IMG/VR virus record: IMGVR_UViG_3300003937_000378
Coordinates: 1 to 52,892 of that record
Length of the DNA: 52,892 nucleotides
From: a virus
Reading direction: 5' to 3' (one strand)
Under the pieces are notes generated by a model. That model worked only from the letters and a program-made list of their open reading frames with translations. It was not told where the DNA came from and did no database searches. The position numbers were made by a program, and so were the translations under genes. Below, one piece after another: positions 14,387-23,182 of this stretch. Numbering within the stretch: the stretch's first letter is position 1; each line of letters opens with the position of its first letter.

Positions 14387-16905
14387 TGAAGCATCTCCAC
14401 TGTGTTGTAGCCATGGCGCGGCGCGGTGCCGATTCGCACCACTGCGGTAGGAATGCCGGCATCGTCCACCTCATCGTTTACCGGGTCCGACACCGCCACG
14501 GTGACTTTGGGCGCCGCCGGGACACCGTAATCGCGTCCGCTGATCTCGCTCACGATGCCCTCGGGCGGATTCTTCCAGTAGGCGTCCACGCGCTCGTCGT
14601 ACGCCACAGCGGTAAACGAGGACGACAGGTCTTCGGAGTAGCGCACGCCGGTGATGATCAGCGTGGTCATCTCCAGCCCGCGCTCTCCCACCACAACACG
14701 ATCACCGACGACGGCCGTAGCAAGCCGGCTATCCGTGTAGAAGGTGTCGCTGAAGGCGCTGTGCGGCCGGCAGTTCACCTTCCGTTTTGCGCCGCCCGAC
14801 GTGCGCGTCTGAATGCCATAGAGCTTCAGTGGATCGGTGTAGATCTCCGTGTCGAGCCTCAAGGTGGCGCCATCAGTACCTTCCGGCGTGCCGTTGACCA
14901 CGCTCACGATGCGGCCCCAGCCGGTGCCCCATTCGGCCACGTCATGCGCCACATCCACCACGTCGCCGCGGACGATTCCAAGGCCAGAGATATCGGTGGT
15001 GAAGCTGTAGACCGTGCTGCGGTACAGGCCCTGTGCCATGTGATACCGGGCAACGCGCCATGCCTGCTTCGCCAGCATGGCCCATTCCAGCCGCAGCGTT
15101 TCGAACAGGGTCGCCGCCGGCTCGGTAGAGGGGTTCCCCCGCGCGTCGACGCCGCGATAGCTGTAGCCGTCCTGGACCACGATGATCTCGTCGTCCTGCC
15201 AGTCCGCATCCGGGTTCTTGAACTGCACGCGCAGCGCGTGCGGCAGCTTGATGAACTGCCGGCTGCCGCTGAATTCCTTGATGTCCAGGGGAGACAGCTC
15301 GGCCGTGGCAGCGGAACTGTTCCGGTCGAACACAACGCAGTAGCGACCATCCCGGTTGCCGATGTCACCCAGCCCGCAGGCCAGCACCTTGCTCAGCAGA
15401 TCGCGGGCGGTCATCTGAGCATCGACCACCATCCGGCAGTCCAGAGCATTCGCCGAGCAGTGCGCGGCGAAGTCAGCAAACGAGTTCAGGTCGATGCGGG
15501 ACGCAGGCACATGTTCGGCCAGGGCCTGGCACCGCGTCATCAGCCAGTAAGCGATCCATGCCGGATTCCGCGTGTACTGGTTGCTCCAGGTGTTGGTGTT
15601 GCGGTTGTAGACCGGCACCATCGACCTGGCCAGCACGCTGAAGGTCTGCAGGGTGCCGGACAGCTGGTCGGTGCCCTTGACGCGCACATTCAGCTTGGAC
15701 GTGCCCGTAGTGCTCGGGGAGGTGTAGCGGATGCTTCGGAAAGAGGTCCAGATGGCGCCGTCGGCCCAGGTCCGATTGGTCTGGTTCTTGCGCGCTACGC
15801 GGGTGACGCGCACCTCGTACTGACCGGTGTCGACGTCCCAGGCGATGCCTGATGCGAACGGATCACGGGTTTGATCCCAGCTCAGGTAGAGGCCCGGTGC
15901 CGGCGGCGTGGTCGGGTACTCGCTCGCCCCAGCAGTCCAGGTGCCGAGCAGCTTCGACAGCCGCGGCGATGGGGGCGTCAGCCAGGCGGTGGTGCCAACC
16001 CGGCGGTACTCCACCCGCCACAGTACCCACATCGGCCAGCCCTTGTTGAGGGAGTCGCCGAACACCTTGAGGCCGTTGGAGAACAGCAGATCCAAGCTGA
16101 TCGCGTCCACCCCTTGTGCCGTGGTGCGCAGGACCTGGTCGCCTTCGGAATTCATTGTCGCGTTGACCGCCTGCTCGTCAACGTCGTTGGTGTACAGCTT
16201 CGGGGCTGCACCACCGGGCCAGGACAGCTCCCACTGGAAGTCTTGGTAGCTCTGCACGGGGGTGTCACCGATCCGGAGGTCGGAGATGCTCAGCGCCCCG
16301 AAGCCAAGGTCGAACATGCAGCACTGGTAGGCGTCGTAGCCGACGACATCGGTGTAGGGAATGGCGGCGTGCGTCGGGAAGAACCGGTGCTCGCCAAGGA
16401 TAAGGGGGATGGCGCCATAGGGGTTGATCTGATTGGAGCTGCCCGTCAGGGCGTTCCATGAACGCTGCGCCTCCGATCCACCCTCGGTGGACATGGGCAC
16501 GGCAACGAGAGCGTTCACGGCTAGCGAAGCGGCGAGCGTGATGCCCGACGCGATCGCATTGCCCGCAGCGGCGCTCCAACCTGCGCCCTTCGCCAGCGAA
16601 GCACCCCAGCCCGGGGCGTAGTAGGCGACCACGATCATCGCCACCGCGGCCAGAATCTGCCGCGCGCCGCCCTTGGCCAGGCCCTGTCGCAGCACATCGA
16701 CACGCACGCCGGCCTTGGGCCGCAGGCGGCCCCACGCCGCGCGCGGCACCACATAGCCACCAACCCGAACCACGACGTCGGCGGAGATCTCCGCGCCGCC
16801 GGCGGCAACCCTGAGCATCTGCAGCAGCGTCTGCCCGGGCTGGGCATAGACCACGCCTGGTGCATCGAACTCGTGCCCCCGAAGGTGCAGCGGAACTTCA
16901 TTCAT
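14383..16905 (-). CDS. TipJ-like host-specificity tail tip protein
   Basis: From ATG 16905 the protein is 840 residues. It opens MNEVPLHLRGHEFDAPG and has a hydrophobic segment near 85-140 (ILAAVAMIVVAYYAPGWGASL and more), followed by the conserved GSSNQINPYGAIPLILGEHR region and the long beta-rich tip body with the RVTRVARKNQTN and FAAHCSANALDCRMVVD segments. This is the architecture of TipJ/J-type proteins that form the central tail tip and contact the receptor. The start overlaps the end of the NlpC gene by 8 bases. At 840 residues it is shorter than lambda J (1132), with the FN3 part in the next gene. Confidence 0.85.
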   Translation of the reverse strand: MNEVPLHLRGHEFDAPGVVYAQPGQTLLQMLRVAAGGAEISADVVVRVGGYVVPRAAWGRLRPKAGVRVDVLRQGLAKGGARQILAAVAMIVVAYYAPGWGASLAKGAGWSAAAGNAIASGITLAASLAVNALVAVPMSTEGGSEAQRSWNALTGSSNQINPYGAIPLILGEHRFFPTHAAIPYTDVVGYDAYQCCMFDLGFGALSISDLRIGDTPVQSYQDFQWELSWPGGAAPKLYTNDVDEQAVNATMNSEGDQVLRTTAQGVDAISLDLLFSNGLKVFGDSLNKGWPMWVLWRVEYRRVGTTAWLTPPSPRLSKLLGTWTAGASEYPTTPPAPGLYLSWDQTRDPFASGIAWDVDTGQYEVRVTRVARKNQTNRTWADGAIWTSFRSIRYTSPSTTGTSKLNVRVKGTDQLSGTLQTFSVLARSMVPVYNRNTNTWSNQYTRNPAWIAYWLMTRCQALAEHVPASRIDLNSFADFAAHCSANALDCRMVVDAQMTARDLLSKVLACGLGDIGNRDGRYCVVFDRNSSAATAELSPLDIKEFSGSRQFIKLPHALRVQFKNPDADWQDDEIIVVQDGYSYRGVDARGNPSTEPAATLFETLRLEWAMLAKQAWRVARYHMAQGLYRSTVYSFTTDISGLGIVRGDVVDVAHDVAEWGTGWGRIVSVVNGTPEGTDGATLRLDTEIYTDPLKLYGIQTRTSGGAKRKVNCRPHSAFSDTFYTDSRLATAVVGDRVVVGERGLEMTTLIITGVRYSEDLSSSFTAVAYDERVDAYWKNPPEGIVSEISGRDYGVPAAPKVTVAVSDPVNDEVDDAGIPTAVVRIGTAPRHGYNTVEMLQ

Positions 16906-17227
16906 CTTTCTTCCCCGTGTATCGATAGAAGCCGGCGATGCGCGCCTCCCACATGGGGGAGCCAAGTCGCTCAATGCGACTGGTGCGGCCCAGCTCCACG
17001 TGCAGGAAATCGCCGCTACCCATGCATACGCCGACATGCCAGGGCCTGCCTGCGCTGTTGAACACGACCACGTCGAAGCGCTCCGGCATCTCGACCTCGG
17101 CCCAGCCAGTTGCATCAGCCGGTGCGGACACATCGGGCATGGGGATGCCCTGCTCGGCCAGCACCATGCGGGCGAACTCGCGGCAGAACTTCTCGCCCTT
17201 GTACGGGATGCCGATCCACTTCCTCAT
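16898..17227 (-). CDS. NlpC/P60-type tail assembly peptidase (lambda K-like)
   Basis: A 109-residue protein beginning MRKWIGIPYKG. C15 in KFCREF, H64 in PWHVGV and a third polar residue near H76 give the NlpC/P60 cysteine peptidase set. Lambda K carries the same fold, fused to a Mov34 domain that is absent here. It is thought to trim peptidoglycan at the tail tip during entry. The gene overlaps the L-like gene by 4 bases and TipJ by 8. Confidence 0.85.
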   Translation of the reverse strand: MRKWIGIPYKGEKFCREFARMVLAEQGIPMPDVSAPADATGWAEVEMPERFDVVVFNSAGRPWHVGVCMGSGDFLHVELGRTSRIERLGSPMWEARIAGFYRYTGKKDE

Positions 17228-17703
17228 ACGAACAGACCGGGCGAGTTGGACGGCGTGTAGGTCTGTGCGGGCACGCCTTGGTTGAGGAAGTCTTCCTGGT
17301 AGCCGATCTGCACACCCAGTTCCATGATGTCGAAGTCCACCTGCAGCACGGAGAAGTTGAACGGCCCCATCTCCACCACGCTGGGCTGGCTCGCCAGCAC
17401 GGCTTCCAGCCGCACCTGCGGGCGCGGCCCCTGCAGCGCCTTGATCTGCCTGGTGATGTCGCGGTCGACGTTGTCGATGCGCAGGGAGACGTTCGGCGTC
17501 GCGTCGTCCGTGTCGTCGGGGAACGATGCTTCGAACGGGTACGGCTGCCAGACGGTATTTCCCCGTGCCACGGGCTCGGTGTTGTTGACGATCCGGATCG
17601 TCTGCAGATCCGGATGGGTGATGGTGAGCAGGCACAGCCAGGTTTCGGCCGTGTCCTCGGCCAGAATCGATCTGGCGGCAGCGGCTGAGAGGACGCGTGG
17701 CAT
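17224..17703 (-). CDS. Minor tail protein, L-like (DUF1833 type)
   Basis: A 159-residue protein with the DUF1833 pattern: an N-terminal helix with LAEDTAETWLCLLTITHPDL, then IRIVNNTEPV and a beta-rich VSLRIDNVDRDITRQI segment, ending with QIGYQEDFLNQ. Such proteins take the place of lambda L in tails with a TipJ and an NlpC partner. The start shares one base with the stop of the upstream gene. Confidence 0.75.
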   Translation of the reverse strand: MPRVLSAAAARSILAEDTAETWLCLLTITHPDLQTIRIVNNTEPVARGNTVWQPYPFEASFPDDTDDATPNVSLRIDNVDRDITRQIKALQGPRPQVRLEAVLASQPSVVEMGPFNFSVLQVDFDIMELGVQIGYQEDFLNQGVPAQTYTPSNSPGLFV

Positions 17704-18104
17704 CAGGTTGTCGGCCAGTTGTTGGTGTCGTGAATGTCGAGCAGGAACTGCCCCTCAACGCTGGCGACGATCAGCAGGCTCAGTTCCGCCCGCCACATGT
17801 CCTGCCATTTGACGTAGCTGGGTCGCGCCGTGAACTTGTAGATGGCCCGGCTCTGCCCCGCGCCAGACCACCGCCAGTCCCACCAGTAGAACGGGAGCAC
17901 GCGGCGGGCGCTGATGGTGTAGAAGTCCAGCAACGTCTTCAGCTGCGCCGGCTCCAAGTAGAGCCGGCACTTGAACGCTTCGAGAGAGCTGGTCCGGACC
18001 GGGCGCGTCTTCGTCCCCGCCCCCATGGTCGATCGCATGACGTCCTCACCGTGTGGCGCGTAGTCCAGGCTCTCGTTCTCGGGGTCGGGGATGCTCGATG
18101 GCAT
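17703..18104 (-). CDS. Minor tail protein, M-like (133 aa)
   Basis: The ATG at 18104 lies 8 bases after the tape measure stop, with GAGGTGG in the right region. A start at 18194 would put 30 residues over the tape measure end. The protein carries a WWDWRWSGAG aromatic run and a beta-rich C-terminus, and sits where lambda M lies. It should join the tail tip baseplate. Identification is by position and aromatic pattern only. Confidence 0.7.
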   Translation of the reverse strand: MPSSIPDPENESLDYAPHGEDVMRSTMGAGTKTRPVRTSSLEAFKCRLYLEPAQLKTLLDFYTISARRVLPFYWWDWRWSGAGQSRAIYKFTARPSYVKWQDMWRAELSLLIVASVEGQFLLDIHDTNNWPTT

Positions 18105-18111
18105 GTAGAGA

Positions 18112-20907
18112 TCAACCACCTCGGTTCCCCCTGTAGGCAAGCCCGTATCGGCTGCGGAAGTCGTTGTCGAACGATCCGCCACGGATTTCGCCACGGATCA
18201 GATCGCGCAGGGACGCCCTGATATCGAGGTCACCTGAAGAGCCAACCTCTGCCTGGACCCCATTGGAGTCGCTCTTCACGCCGTCGATATAGACGTTGAC
18301 GTCCCCACGGGACATACCCATGGCGGCAGCGCGCGGCGCACCCACCACGCCACCATTCGCATACCCGCGCAGGCCAAGGCGCATCGCCTCCACGATTCCG
18401 ACACCGCCCGCGCGCGCGATGTCGGCCTGCGACCAGACAACCTCGCCGGCATGCACGATGCCGCGCGGGTCGTGCTTGGCGCCGTCGCCGGTGTAGCCGC
18501 CGTCGGCCTTGCCGTTCCGCTGAAGACGCTGGAACAGGTCGTTGTTGATGGAGGAGGTGCCTTGGGTGACAGCGGCGTTGCCGGCGGTGTTGATGGAGCC
18601 GGACTGCGCCGCGAAGGAGCCGCTGATCCAGTTGCCGATGCCCACGATCGCCTGCTTGATCTGGATCCGGGACAGGTCGGCCAGCACCGACTTCGTCAGG
18701 TCCGAGAAGCTCAGCTTGCCGGTTTCGGTAAACCGCACCCAGGCGTCCTCGAATCCACCGATGACGGTGGTGACCGTATCGCCCATCTGCCGGGCGTAGT
18801 TCCCGGCTTCCTGCTGGTAGTTGGCCCATGCCGCGCTGGCACCGGCCAGCCAGTTGCCCTCGGCTTGGCGCAGATCCTCGTAGCCATCTTTGATCAGTTG
18901 CAGGCGGTCGAGTGTCTTGGCCATCAAAGTGGCCCGCTCAGCTTCAAAGGTCTCCTGATCCACCTGGCCAGCATTCAACTGCAGCTGCAGCTCACGGAGC
19001 TTGTCGGCCTGGTCTGCGTATGCGTCGTTGATGCGCTGCTGGATTTCATACTCACGATCACCCATACCCACTCGCTGGGCTTGGGTGGCGAGCTGACGCT
19101 GCAGCGCCTGATTGCTCGCGTCCAGTGCATTCGCGTAGGCGGCGATGACGTTGGTCCTCGCCCGCATCGCCGCCGCCTCTTCCGTCGAGAGAACCTGCAG
19201 CGCGCTTGCACCCTCGGTTCGAATCTTCGTCAGCCGCGCTTCGATCTCACCGATCTGGCGATTTACACCGATGGCTTCCTTGCCAGCGACAGACTGCCGT
19301 TGGAGATAGGCCAACTGCTGTTCCAGCGACTTTGCCTGTGCATCCGTGTTCCTTTGCACCAGTTCACGCATGCGGCTGTAGTACTCAGCTGCCGTAATCT
19401 CACGCGCCGAGAATTGTGCGCGCAGCAGCTGCGTGCTGGCGGTGATTTGGGCCTGTTCGGCCACCAGGTCGTCTTTGTAACCTTGCAGCCCAGCTGCGCG
19501 CGTTACAGATCCTGTGCCGCCGCCAGTTTTCTTCTTCTCGGCATACTTCTTCTCGATCGCGGCGACAGCAGCAGCACGCCGTTCCTCGATCTTCTTCACA
19601 TCTTCGATCAAGCCAGCGGCTTCGGCCTGGCGTCGGACCTTCTCCGCCTCCCCATTGATCCGAGAGATCTCGTCCTTCTTCTTTTGCTCTTTGCTCGCCT
19701 GAGATTCGGCGATGGCATCGGCGCGCTGCAGGAAATCAACGCTCGCATCTTCTGCGGCTTTCACCTCCGCGTCTTTACGCTCCTTGATCAGGTCGGTGGC
19801 CAGCGCCTTGATCTTGTCCGACCGGTCCTTGATCGACTTCTCCATCGCCGCCAAGGCGATGGGATTCCTTGCCAGCGGCAGGCCGCGCTGATCACCGGAT
19901 GCCAGGGCGTTCAGCTTTGCCAGCTCGCGCTGATTCTCCGCCAGAAGGTGCTGCATCTGCGCCGCGGCCGGCCCGAGGCCAACGCTCGCCTGCATCGCTG
20001 ACCATGCACGGGTCGCTTCCACCCACAGATCCTTGAAGCCACTGATCACCGGGTTCTGGCTGGCGCGAACCTTTGCCAGGGCCATCACCGTTTCATCGGA
20101 AGCAGCGCGGGTGATCACCGTCACTGCATCCTGGTTGCGCCCCTGCTCCTGCAACGCCTTGACCTGCTCGTACAGAGCCACTGTCATGAAGTTGACCTGC
20201 TCGTTAAGCTTCTCCGCGCCCTTGACCGGATCCTCTGCCAGCTTCGCGTAGAGGGCGATGGTGTCTTCCAGCGCCTTCCCGCTGACCTCCCTCATGGCCA
20301 CAGCCGCGTTGGCCACGGCCTGCAGGTTCTGCGCGGCGATCTTGCCGTTGGACCCGACCTCCTGCGCCGCCTCGGCGCCAGCACCGGCAGACACCTGCAG
20401 CGCGTCACTGGTCTTCCTGGCCATATCGACAAGTGTCAGCGTCGTCGCGGCCGCCTCATTGCGGGACAGCACCAGGGCCTTCGTGTAGGCCTGCGCCTGC
20501 TGCTCTGCGTCGTACCACGCGAACACCACCAGGCCTACGGCCGCAGCGGCAACCGTATAGGGGTTGACCATGTCCAGCAGTGCCGTCGAAACGCCTTTCA
20601 GTGCCGGCGCCACGCCGCCAAAGCTGTCCTTGATCTGGCCGCCCTGCTGCACCAGCACGGTGAAGAACGGCATGCCGCCCTGCAGACTGGTGAAAATATC
20701 GGTGAACTGAGCAGGCAGTTGCCGCATCGCCTGCGCGGTCTGGCCGGCCGAGATGCCCAGATCACTGATGTTGTTCTTCGTCGGCAGCGGGCGAGCAGCC
20801 TCGGTGCGCACCTCGCGCAGCTGGCGGGTGAGCACGCCCAGGCCCTGCCGGATGTCGGCCAGGTCCGCACTGATACGGACGCGCAGATTCGCTGAAGGCT
20901 CAGCCAT
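18112..20907 (-). CDS. Tail tape measure protein
   Basis: A 931-residue protein beginning MAEPSANLRVRISADLADIRQGLG, typical of tape measures. Residues 50-130 include hydrophobic stretches (NPYTVAAAAVGLVVFAWYDAE). The middle is coiled coil rich in Lys, Glu and Ala (about 350-470 and 560-700). The C-terminus has the GGYTGDGAKHDPRGIVHAGEVV motif of lambda-type tape measures. It sets tail length and later passes into the cell during DNA entry. The start overlaps the GT stop by 8 bases. Confidence 0.92.
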   Translation of the reverse strand: MAEPSANLRVRISADLADIRQGLGVLTRQLREVRTEAARPLPTKNNISDLGISAGQTAQAMRQLPAQFTDIFTSLQGGMPFFTVLVQQGGQIKDSFGGVAPALKGVSTALLDMVNPYTVAAAAVGLVVFAWYDAEQQAQAYTKALVLSRNEAAATTLTLVDMARKTSDALQVSAGAGAEAAQEVGSNGKIAAQNLQAVANAAVAMREVSGKALEDTIALYAKLAEDPVKGAEKLNEQVNFMTVALYEQVKALQEQGRNQDAVTVITRAASDETVMALAKVRASQNPVISGFKDLWVEATRAWSAMQASVGLGPAAAQMQHLLAENQRELAKLNALASGDQRGLPLARNPIALAAMEKSIKDRSDKIKALATDLIKERKDAEVKAAEDASVDFLQRADAIAESQASKEQKKKDEISRINGEAEKVRRQAEAAGLIEDVKKIEERRAAAVAAIEKKYAEKKKTGGGTGSVTRAAGLQGYKDDLVAEQAQITASTQLLRAQFSAREITAAEYYSRMRELVQRNTDAQAKSLEQQLAYLQRQSVAGKEAIGVNRQIGEIEARLTKIRTEGASALQVLSTEEAAAMRARTNVIAAYANALDASNQALQRQLATQAQRVGMGDREYEIQQRINDAYADQADKLRELQLQLNAGQVDQETFEAERATLMAKTLDRLQLIKDGYEDLRQAEGNWLAGASAAWANYQQEAGNYARQMGDTVTTVIGGFEDAWVRFTETGKLSFSDLTKSVLADLSRIQIKQAIVGIGNWISGSFAAQSGSINTAGNAAVTQGTSSINNDLFQRLQRNGKADGGYTGDGAKHDPRGIVHAGEVVWSQADIARAGGVGIVEAMRLGLRGYANGGVVGAPRAAAMGMSRGDVNVYIDGVKSDSNGVQAEVGSSGDLDIRASLRDLIRGEIRGGSFDNDFRSRYGLAYRGNRGG

Positions 20908-21606
20908 GGGTCGTGGTTCCTTGTTTCTGCGGCGCAGGGGCCTTGCCGCTCAGTTCGGCCTGGTACGCCTGCCATTCGCTCTGCTCGGCCCACATCGCCG
21001 TTCGGATGGCGTTGGCTGTGTGGGCAAGGTGCGCACGCTCGCGCTCGCGCTCGTCGTGGGCTGCAGCGACGGTGAAGCCCCTGATCTGCGCCAGGGTGTA
21101 CGTCATGACCTCGGCCCTGCTGTGGCCTCGGGCGATCAGGTACTGGGCGAGGTCGGCGAGCCCGAGCTCTCTTCCGCCGGCGGCTTGGCCTGCATCAGCA
21201 GGTTCCGCAGGCGATGGGCGAAAAAATCCCGGTTCAGGCCCACCACGGCCGACAGCAGGTCCACGATCTCGTCCAGGGTGCCGCCGCCGATCCATGCCGC
21301 CTTCAGGCTCAGGGCCTCATCCAAGCCCGAGCCCGGAATCCACTCCGGTTCGGGGCAGATGGCCACCGCCAGTGCCGAGGCAAGCTCGGCACTGTCCTGC
21401 TCCAGCAGGTCCAGCAGGATCGCGCCGGTTGCGCCGGCCGGGGCATCCTCGACAGCGCCGACCATCATCGCCACGCGGCCGATGACGGTGCGGCTGGCCG
21501 TGATGAACGGACCGATCTGCTGCAGGCGGAGGGGCGTTACACGCACTGCCTCGCCACGGAATGGCACCGTGACCGACGGCGGGGTAATCACGTCCAGATC
21601 CGCCAT
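20900..21606 (-). CDS. Tail assembly chaperone G-T frameshift fusion
   Basis: A T TTT TTC heptamer (21226-21220) lies in the 0 frame of the G gene. A slip of -1 there joins the first 129 residues of G to 106 residues in the other frame (RPSPAEPADAG through the helical T part to QKQGTTTHG), giving about 235 residues. Lambda makes gpGT in the same way from a slip between G and T. gpG and gpGT chaperone the tape measure and tail tube. The T frame has no ribosome site of its own and ends 8 bases inside the tape measure start. The order tube-G-GT-tape measure supports the reading. Confidence 0.85.
21136..21606 (-). CDS. Tail assembly chaperone G
   Basis: A 156-residue protein starting MADLDVITPPSVTVPFRGE and ending in frame 0 after the slippery site. 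It is helical with an acidic middle, like lambda G (140 residues). Most ribosomes should make this form. The slippery heptamer at codons 127-129 makes the longer GT form. It coats the tape measure before the tube assembles. Confidence 0.85.
   Translation of the reverse strand: MADLDVITPPSVTVPFRGEAVRVTPLRLQQIGPFITASRTVIGRVAMMVGAVEDAPAGATGAILLDLLEQDSAELASALAVAICPEPEWIPGSGLDEALSLKAAWIGGGTLDEIVDLLSAVVGLNRDFFAHRLRNLLMQAKPPAEESSGSPTSPST
21220..21226 (-). promoter_or_regulatory. -1 programmed frameshift site (T TTT TTC)
   Basis: The 0-frame codons GAT TTT TTC give the X XXY YYZ heptamer TTTTTTC. Six T residues are rare in this GC-rich operon. The T-frame continues for 106 codons, so the site is functional in design. 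A GC-rich stimulatory structure could lie downstream but was not folded. Confidence 0.85.
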
Positions 21607-21609
21607 GGC

Positions 21610-22365
21610 TTACTTCTCCTGCTGCCAGTAGAAGTAGGCCGACTTGTCCGAGCCGGTGGCCTTGGCGGCGTCCTTCACGAGCTTGCCCGGCACGCTGCCG
21701 GCGCCGTACTCGTTGCCGATCAGGCCCATGTTCTCGATGACGCCGCCGGACACCTTGTGCGCCACCATGCGCACCAGCTTGCCGCCACGGGCCTCGTTGG
21801 CGCCGTAGAACTGCATCTCGTAGAACTGCTGCGAGGTGACAGCAGCCTCGACGTGGCCCAGGTCCGCGTTCTTGTAGGTGACCTTGACGTTGGCCGCGCC
21901 TGCAGTCGTCGGTGCCGCGATGGCCGAGCCGGCCGGGATGAACAGCATGCCGCGCTCGAAGCGGTAGTCCTTCCCAGCCACGTAGGTATCGGTGCCGGTG
22001 ACCGGCTTCACCGAGGTGATTTCGCTGGCCAGGCGCGACAGCGGGGAGAAGCGCTCTGGCGTTGCCACCACCAGCTCGTCGGTGACCGTGCCGGCGGCGA
22101 TGGTGCTGGCCTTGCCACGGGTGGCGCGCGCGAAGTTCTCGGCGTTGAAGTCGTGGAAGGTGTAGTTGAGGTTGTAGCCGGTGACGCGATCGACGCTGTT
22201 GGCCGTGCCGCCGCCCGGGTTCTGGCTGTCGGCCAGTTCGAGGGTGGTGGTCTGGGGCGCGACGGTGTAGGCGGAAACGTTGCCGACCTCGAGGAAGGGT
22301 TCGTTGCTATTCCACTTGCGAATCAGGACGATGCCGCTGCCCAGGTAGCTGTAATCTTCGGCCAT
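21610..22365 (-). CDS. Major tail tube protein
   Basis: A 251-residue protein that starts MAEDYSYLGSGIVLIRKWNSNEPF, followed by a beta-rich body with VGNVSAYTVAPQTTTLEL and an ANVKVTYKNADLGHVEA segment. It holds the position and size of the lambda V tube protein (246 residues), between the terminator U and the chaperone G. It stacks as hexamer rings to form the tail tube. A CCGC-TGT-GCGG hairpin at 22389-22399 lies upstream. Confidence 0.85.
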   Translation of the reverse strand: MAEDYSYLGSGIVLIRKWNSNEPFLEVGNVSAYTVAPQTTTLELADSQNPGGGTANSVDRVTGYNLNYTFHDFNAENFARATRGKASTIAAGTVTDELVVATPERFSPLSRLASEITSVKPVTGTDTYVAGKDYRFERGMLFIPAGSAIAAPTTAGAANVKVTYKNADLGHVEAAVTSQQFYEMQFYGANEARGGKLVRMVAHKVSGGVIENMGLIGNEYGAGSVPGKLVKDAAKATGSDKSAYFYWQQEK

Positions 22366-22401
22366 GGTGGCTCTCCAGTTGGGTTGCCGCTGTGCGGCGG
22401 G

Positions 22402-22857
22402 TTATTTCTTGGGGATGTAGGACTGGTAGGTGAGCAGCGCGCCCACCCAGCCGGCGCTGGCCTTCTCCGGCATCAGGGGCTCCATGCCGACGTACACCGG
22501 CACAGAGATGCCGTCAGGGAAGTTCCGGGCCGTCTCGCGGCTGTCCAAGGCCGCCTCGATGTCGGTCACCAGGTCGTCCAGCGCCTGCTGGTACGCATCG
22601 GTGTTGGAGGGAACCTTGGCGATGACGCTGACCGTGGTCAGCCGGTGCGTGTGGACCTTCGACGGGCTCTCCGCCCGCTGCTGCTTCTCGATCACGGCCG
22701 TCAGCACGACCTGGGTGTCCTGGTCTCCCGGCGCGGGCTCCAGCGTCCAGCCCTCGCCGGCGTTGGTCAGGTAGCCGTTGTCGGTATTGATCAGCTGCAG
22801 CGTCTTGCCCATGGCCAGCAGCAACTGCTTCCGTGGGCTGGGGGTGAGATCAGACAT
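22402..22857 (-). CDS. Tail terminator protein, U-like
   Basis: A 151-residue protein with the pattern of the U/tail terminator family: HTHRLTTVSVIAKVPSNTDAY followed by QQALDDLVTDIEAALDS and a final VYVGMEPLMPEKASAGWVGALLTYQ. It should cap the tail tube and join it to the head. It overlaps the upstream connector by 8 bases. Confidence 0.8.
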   Translation of the reverse strand: MSDLTPSPRKQLLLAMGKTLQLINTDNGYLTNAGEGWTLEPAPGDQDTQVVLTAVIEKQQRAESPSKVHTHRLTTVSVIAKVPSNTDAYQQALDDLVTDIEAALDSRETARNFPDGISVPVYVGMEPLMPEKASAGWVGALLTYQSYIPKK

Positions 22858-23182
22858 CGGCCACCTCCCACACCGCCGTTGACTCGTCGCCGCGGATCTT
22901 CTCCACCAGCTTCAGCTGGCGACCGGTGCCGTCGATGCGCACCACGCCGCCTGCGCGAGGGGTAACCTCGGCCAGCTGCAGCGTGATCTTGATGATTCTG
23001 GTTGCAACAGGTGCCACGTCGTCCGGTGTGAACGGCTCGACTGTTTCGTCCAGCAGCACCGTGCACGGCACTTCATCCGTGCTGGCCGATCCCTTGTAGT
23101 GGGCAGCATCGGCGACGCCGGCTGCACGGAAGGCCCCGAACGCGGCTGCGTCGAAGGCCTGCATGAAAGCTCTCTGGTTCAA
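22850..23182 (-). CDS. Head-tail connector protein, FII-like
   Basis: A 110-residue protein, MNQRAFMQAFDAAAFGAFRAAG, then a beta-rich core with GGVVRIDGTGRQLKLVEKIRGDE. Its size and position match FII-type head-tail stoppers, which bind the neck and receive the tail. The stop overlaps the tail terminator start by 8 bases. Sequence similarity to lambda FII is not visible by eye. Confidence 0.6.
   Translation of the reverse strand: MNQRAFMQAFDAAAFGAFRAAGVADAAHYKGSASTDEVPCTVLLDETVEPFTPDDVAPVATRIIKITLQLAEVTPRAGGVVRIDGTGRQLKLVEKIRGDESTAVWEVADV

Noticed and set aside
18451-20001. Plus-strand open frame of over 500 codons opposite the tape measure
   Set aside because: The minus-strand gene has tape measure features along its whole length. 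This frame is a shadow.
21214-22965. Plus-strand open frame of nearly 600 codons opposite tail genes
   Set aside because: It spans several overlapping tail genes on the other strand and has no ribosome site or domain.
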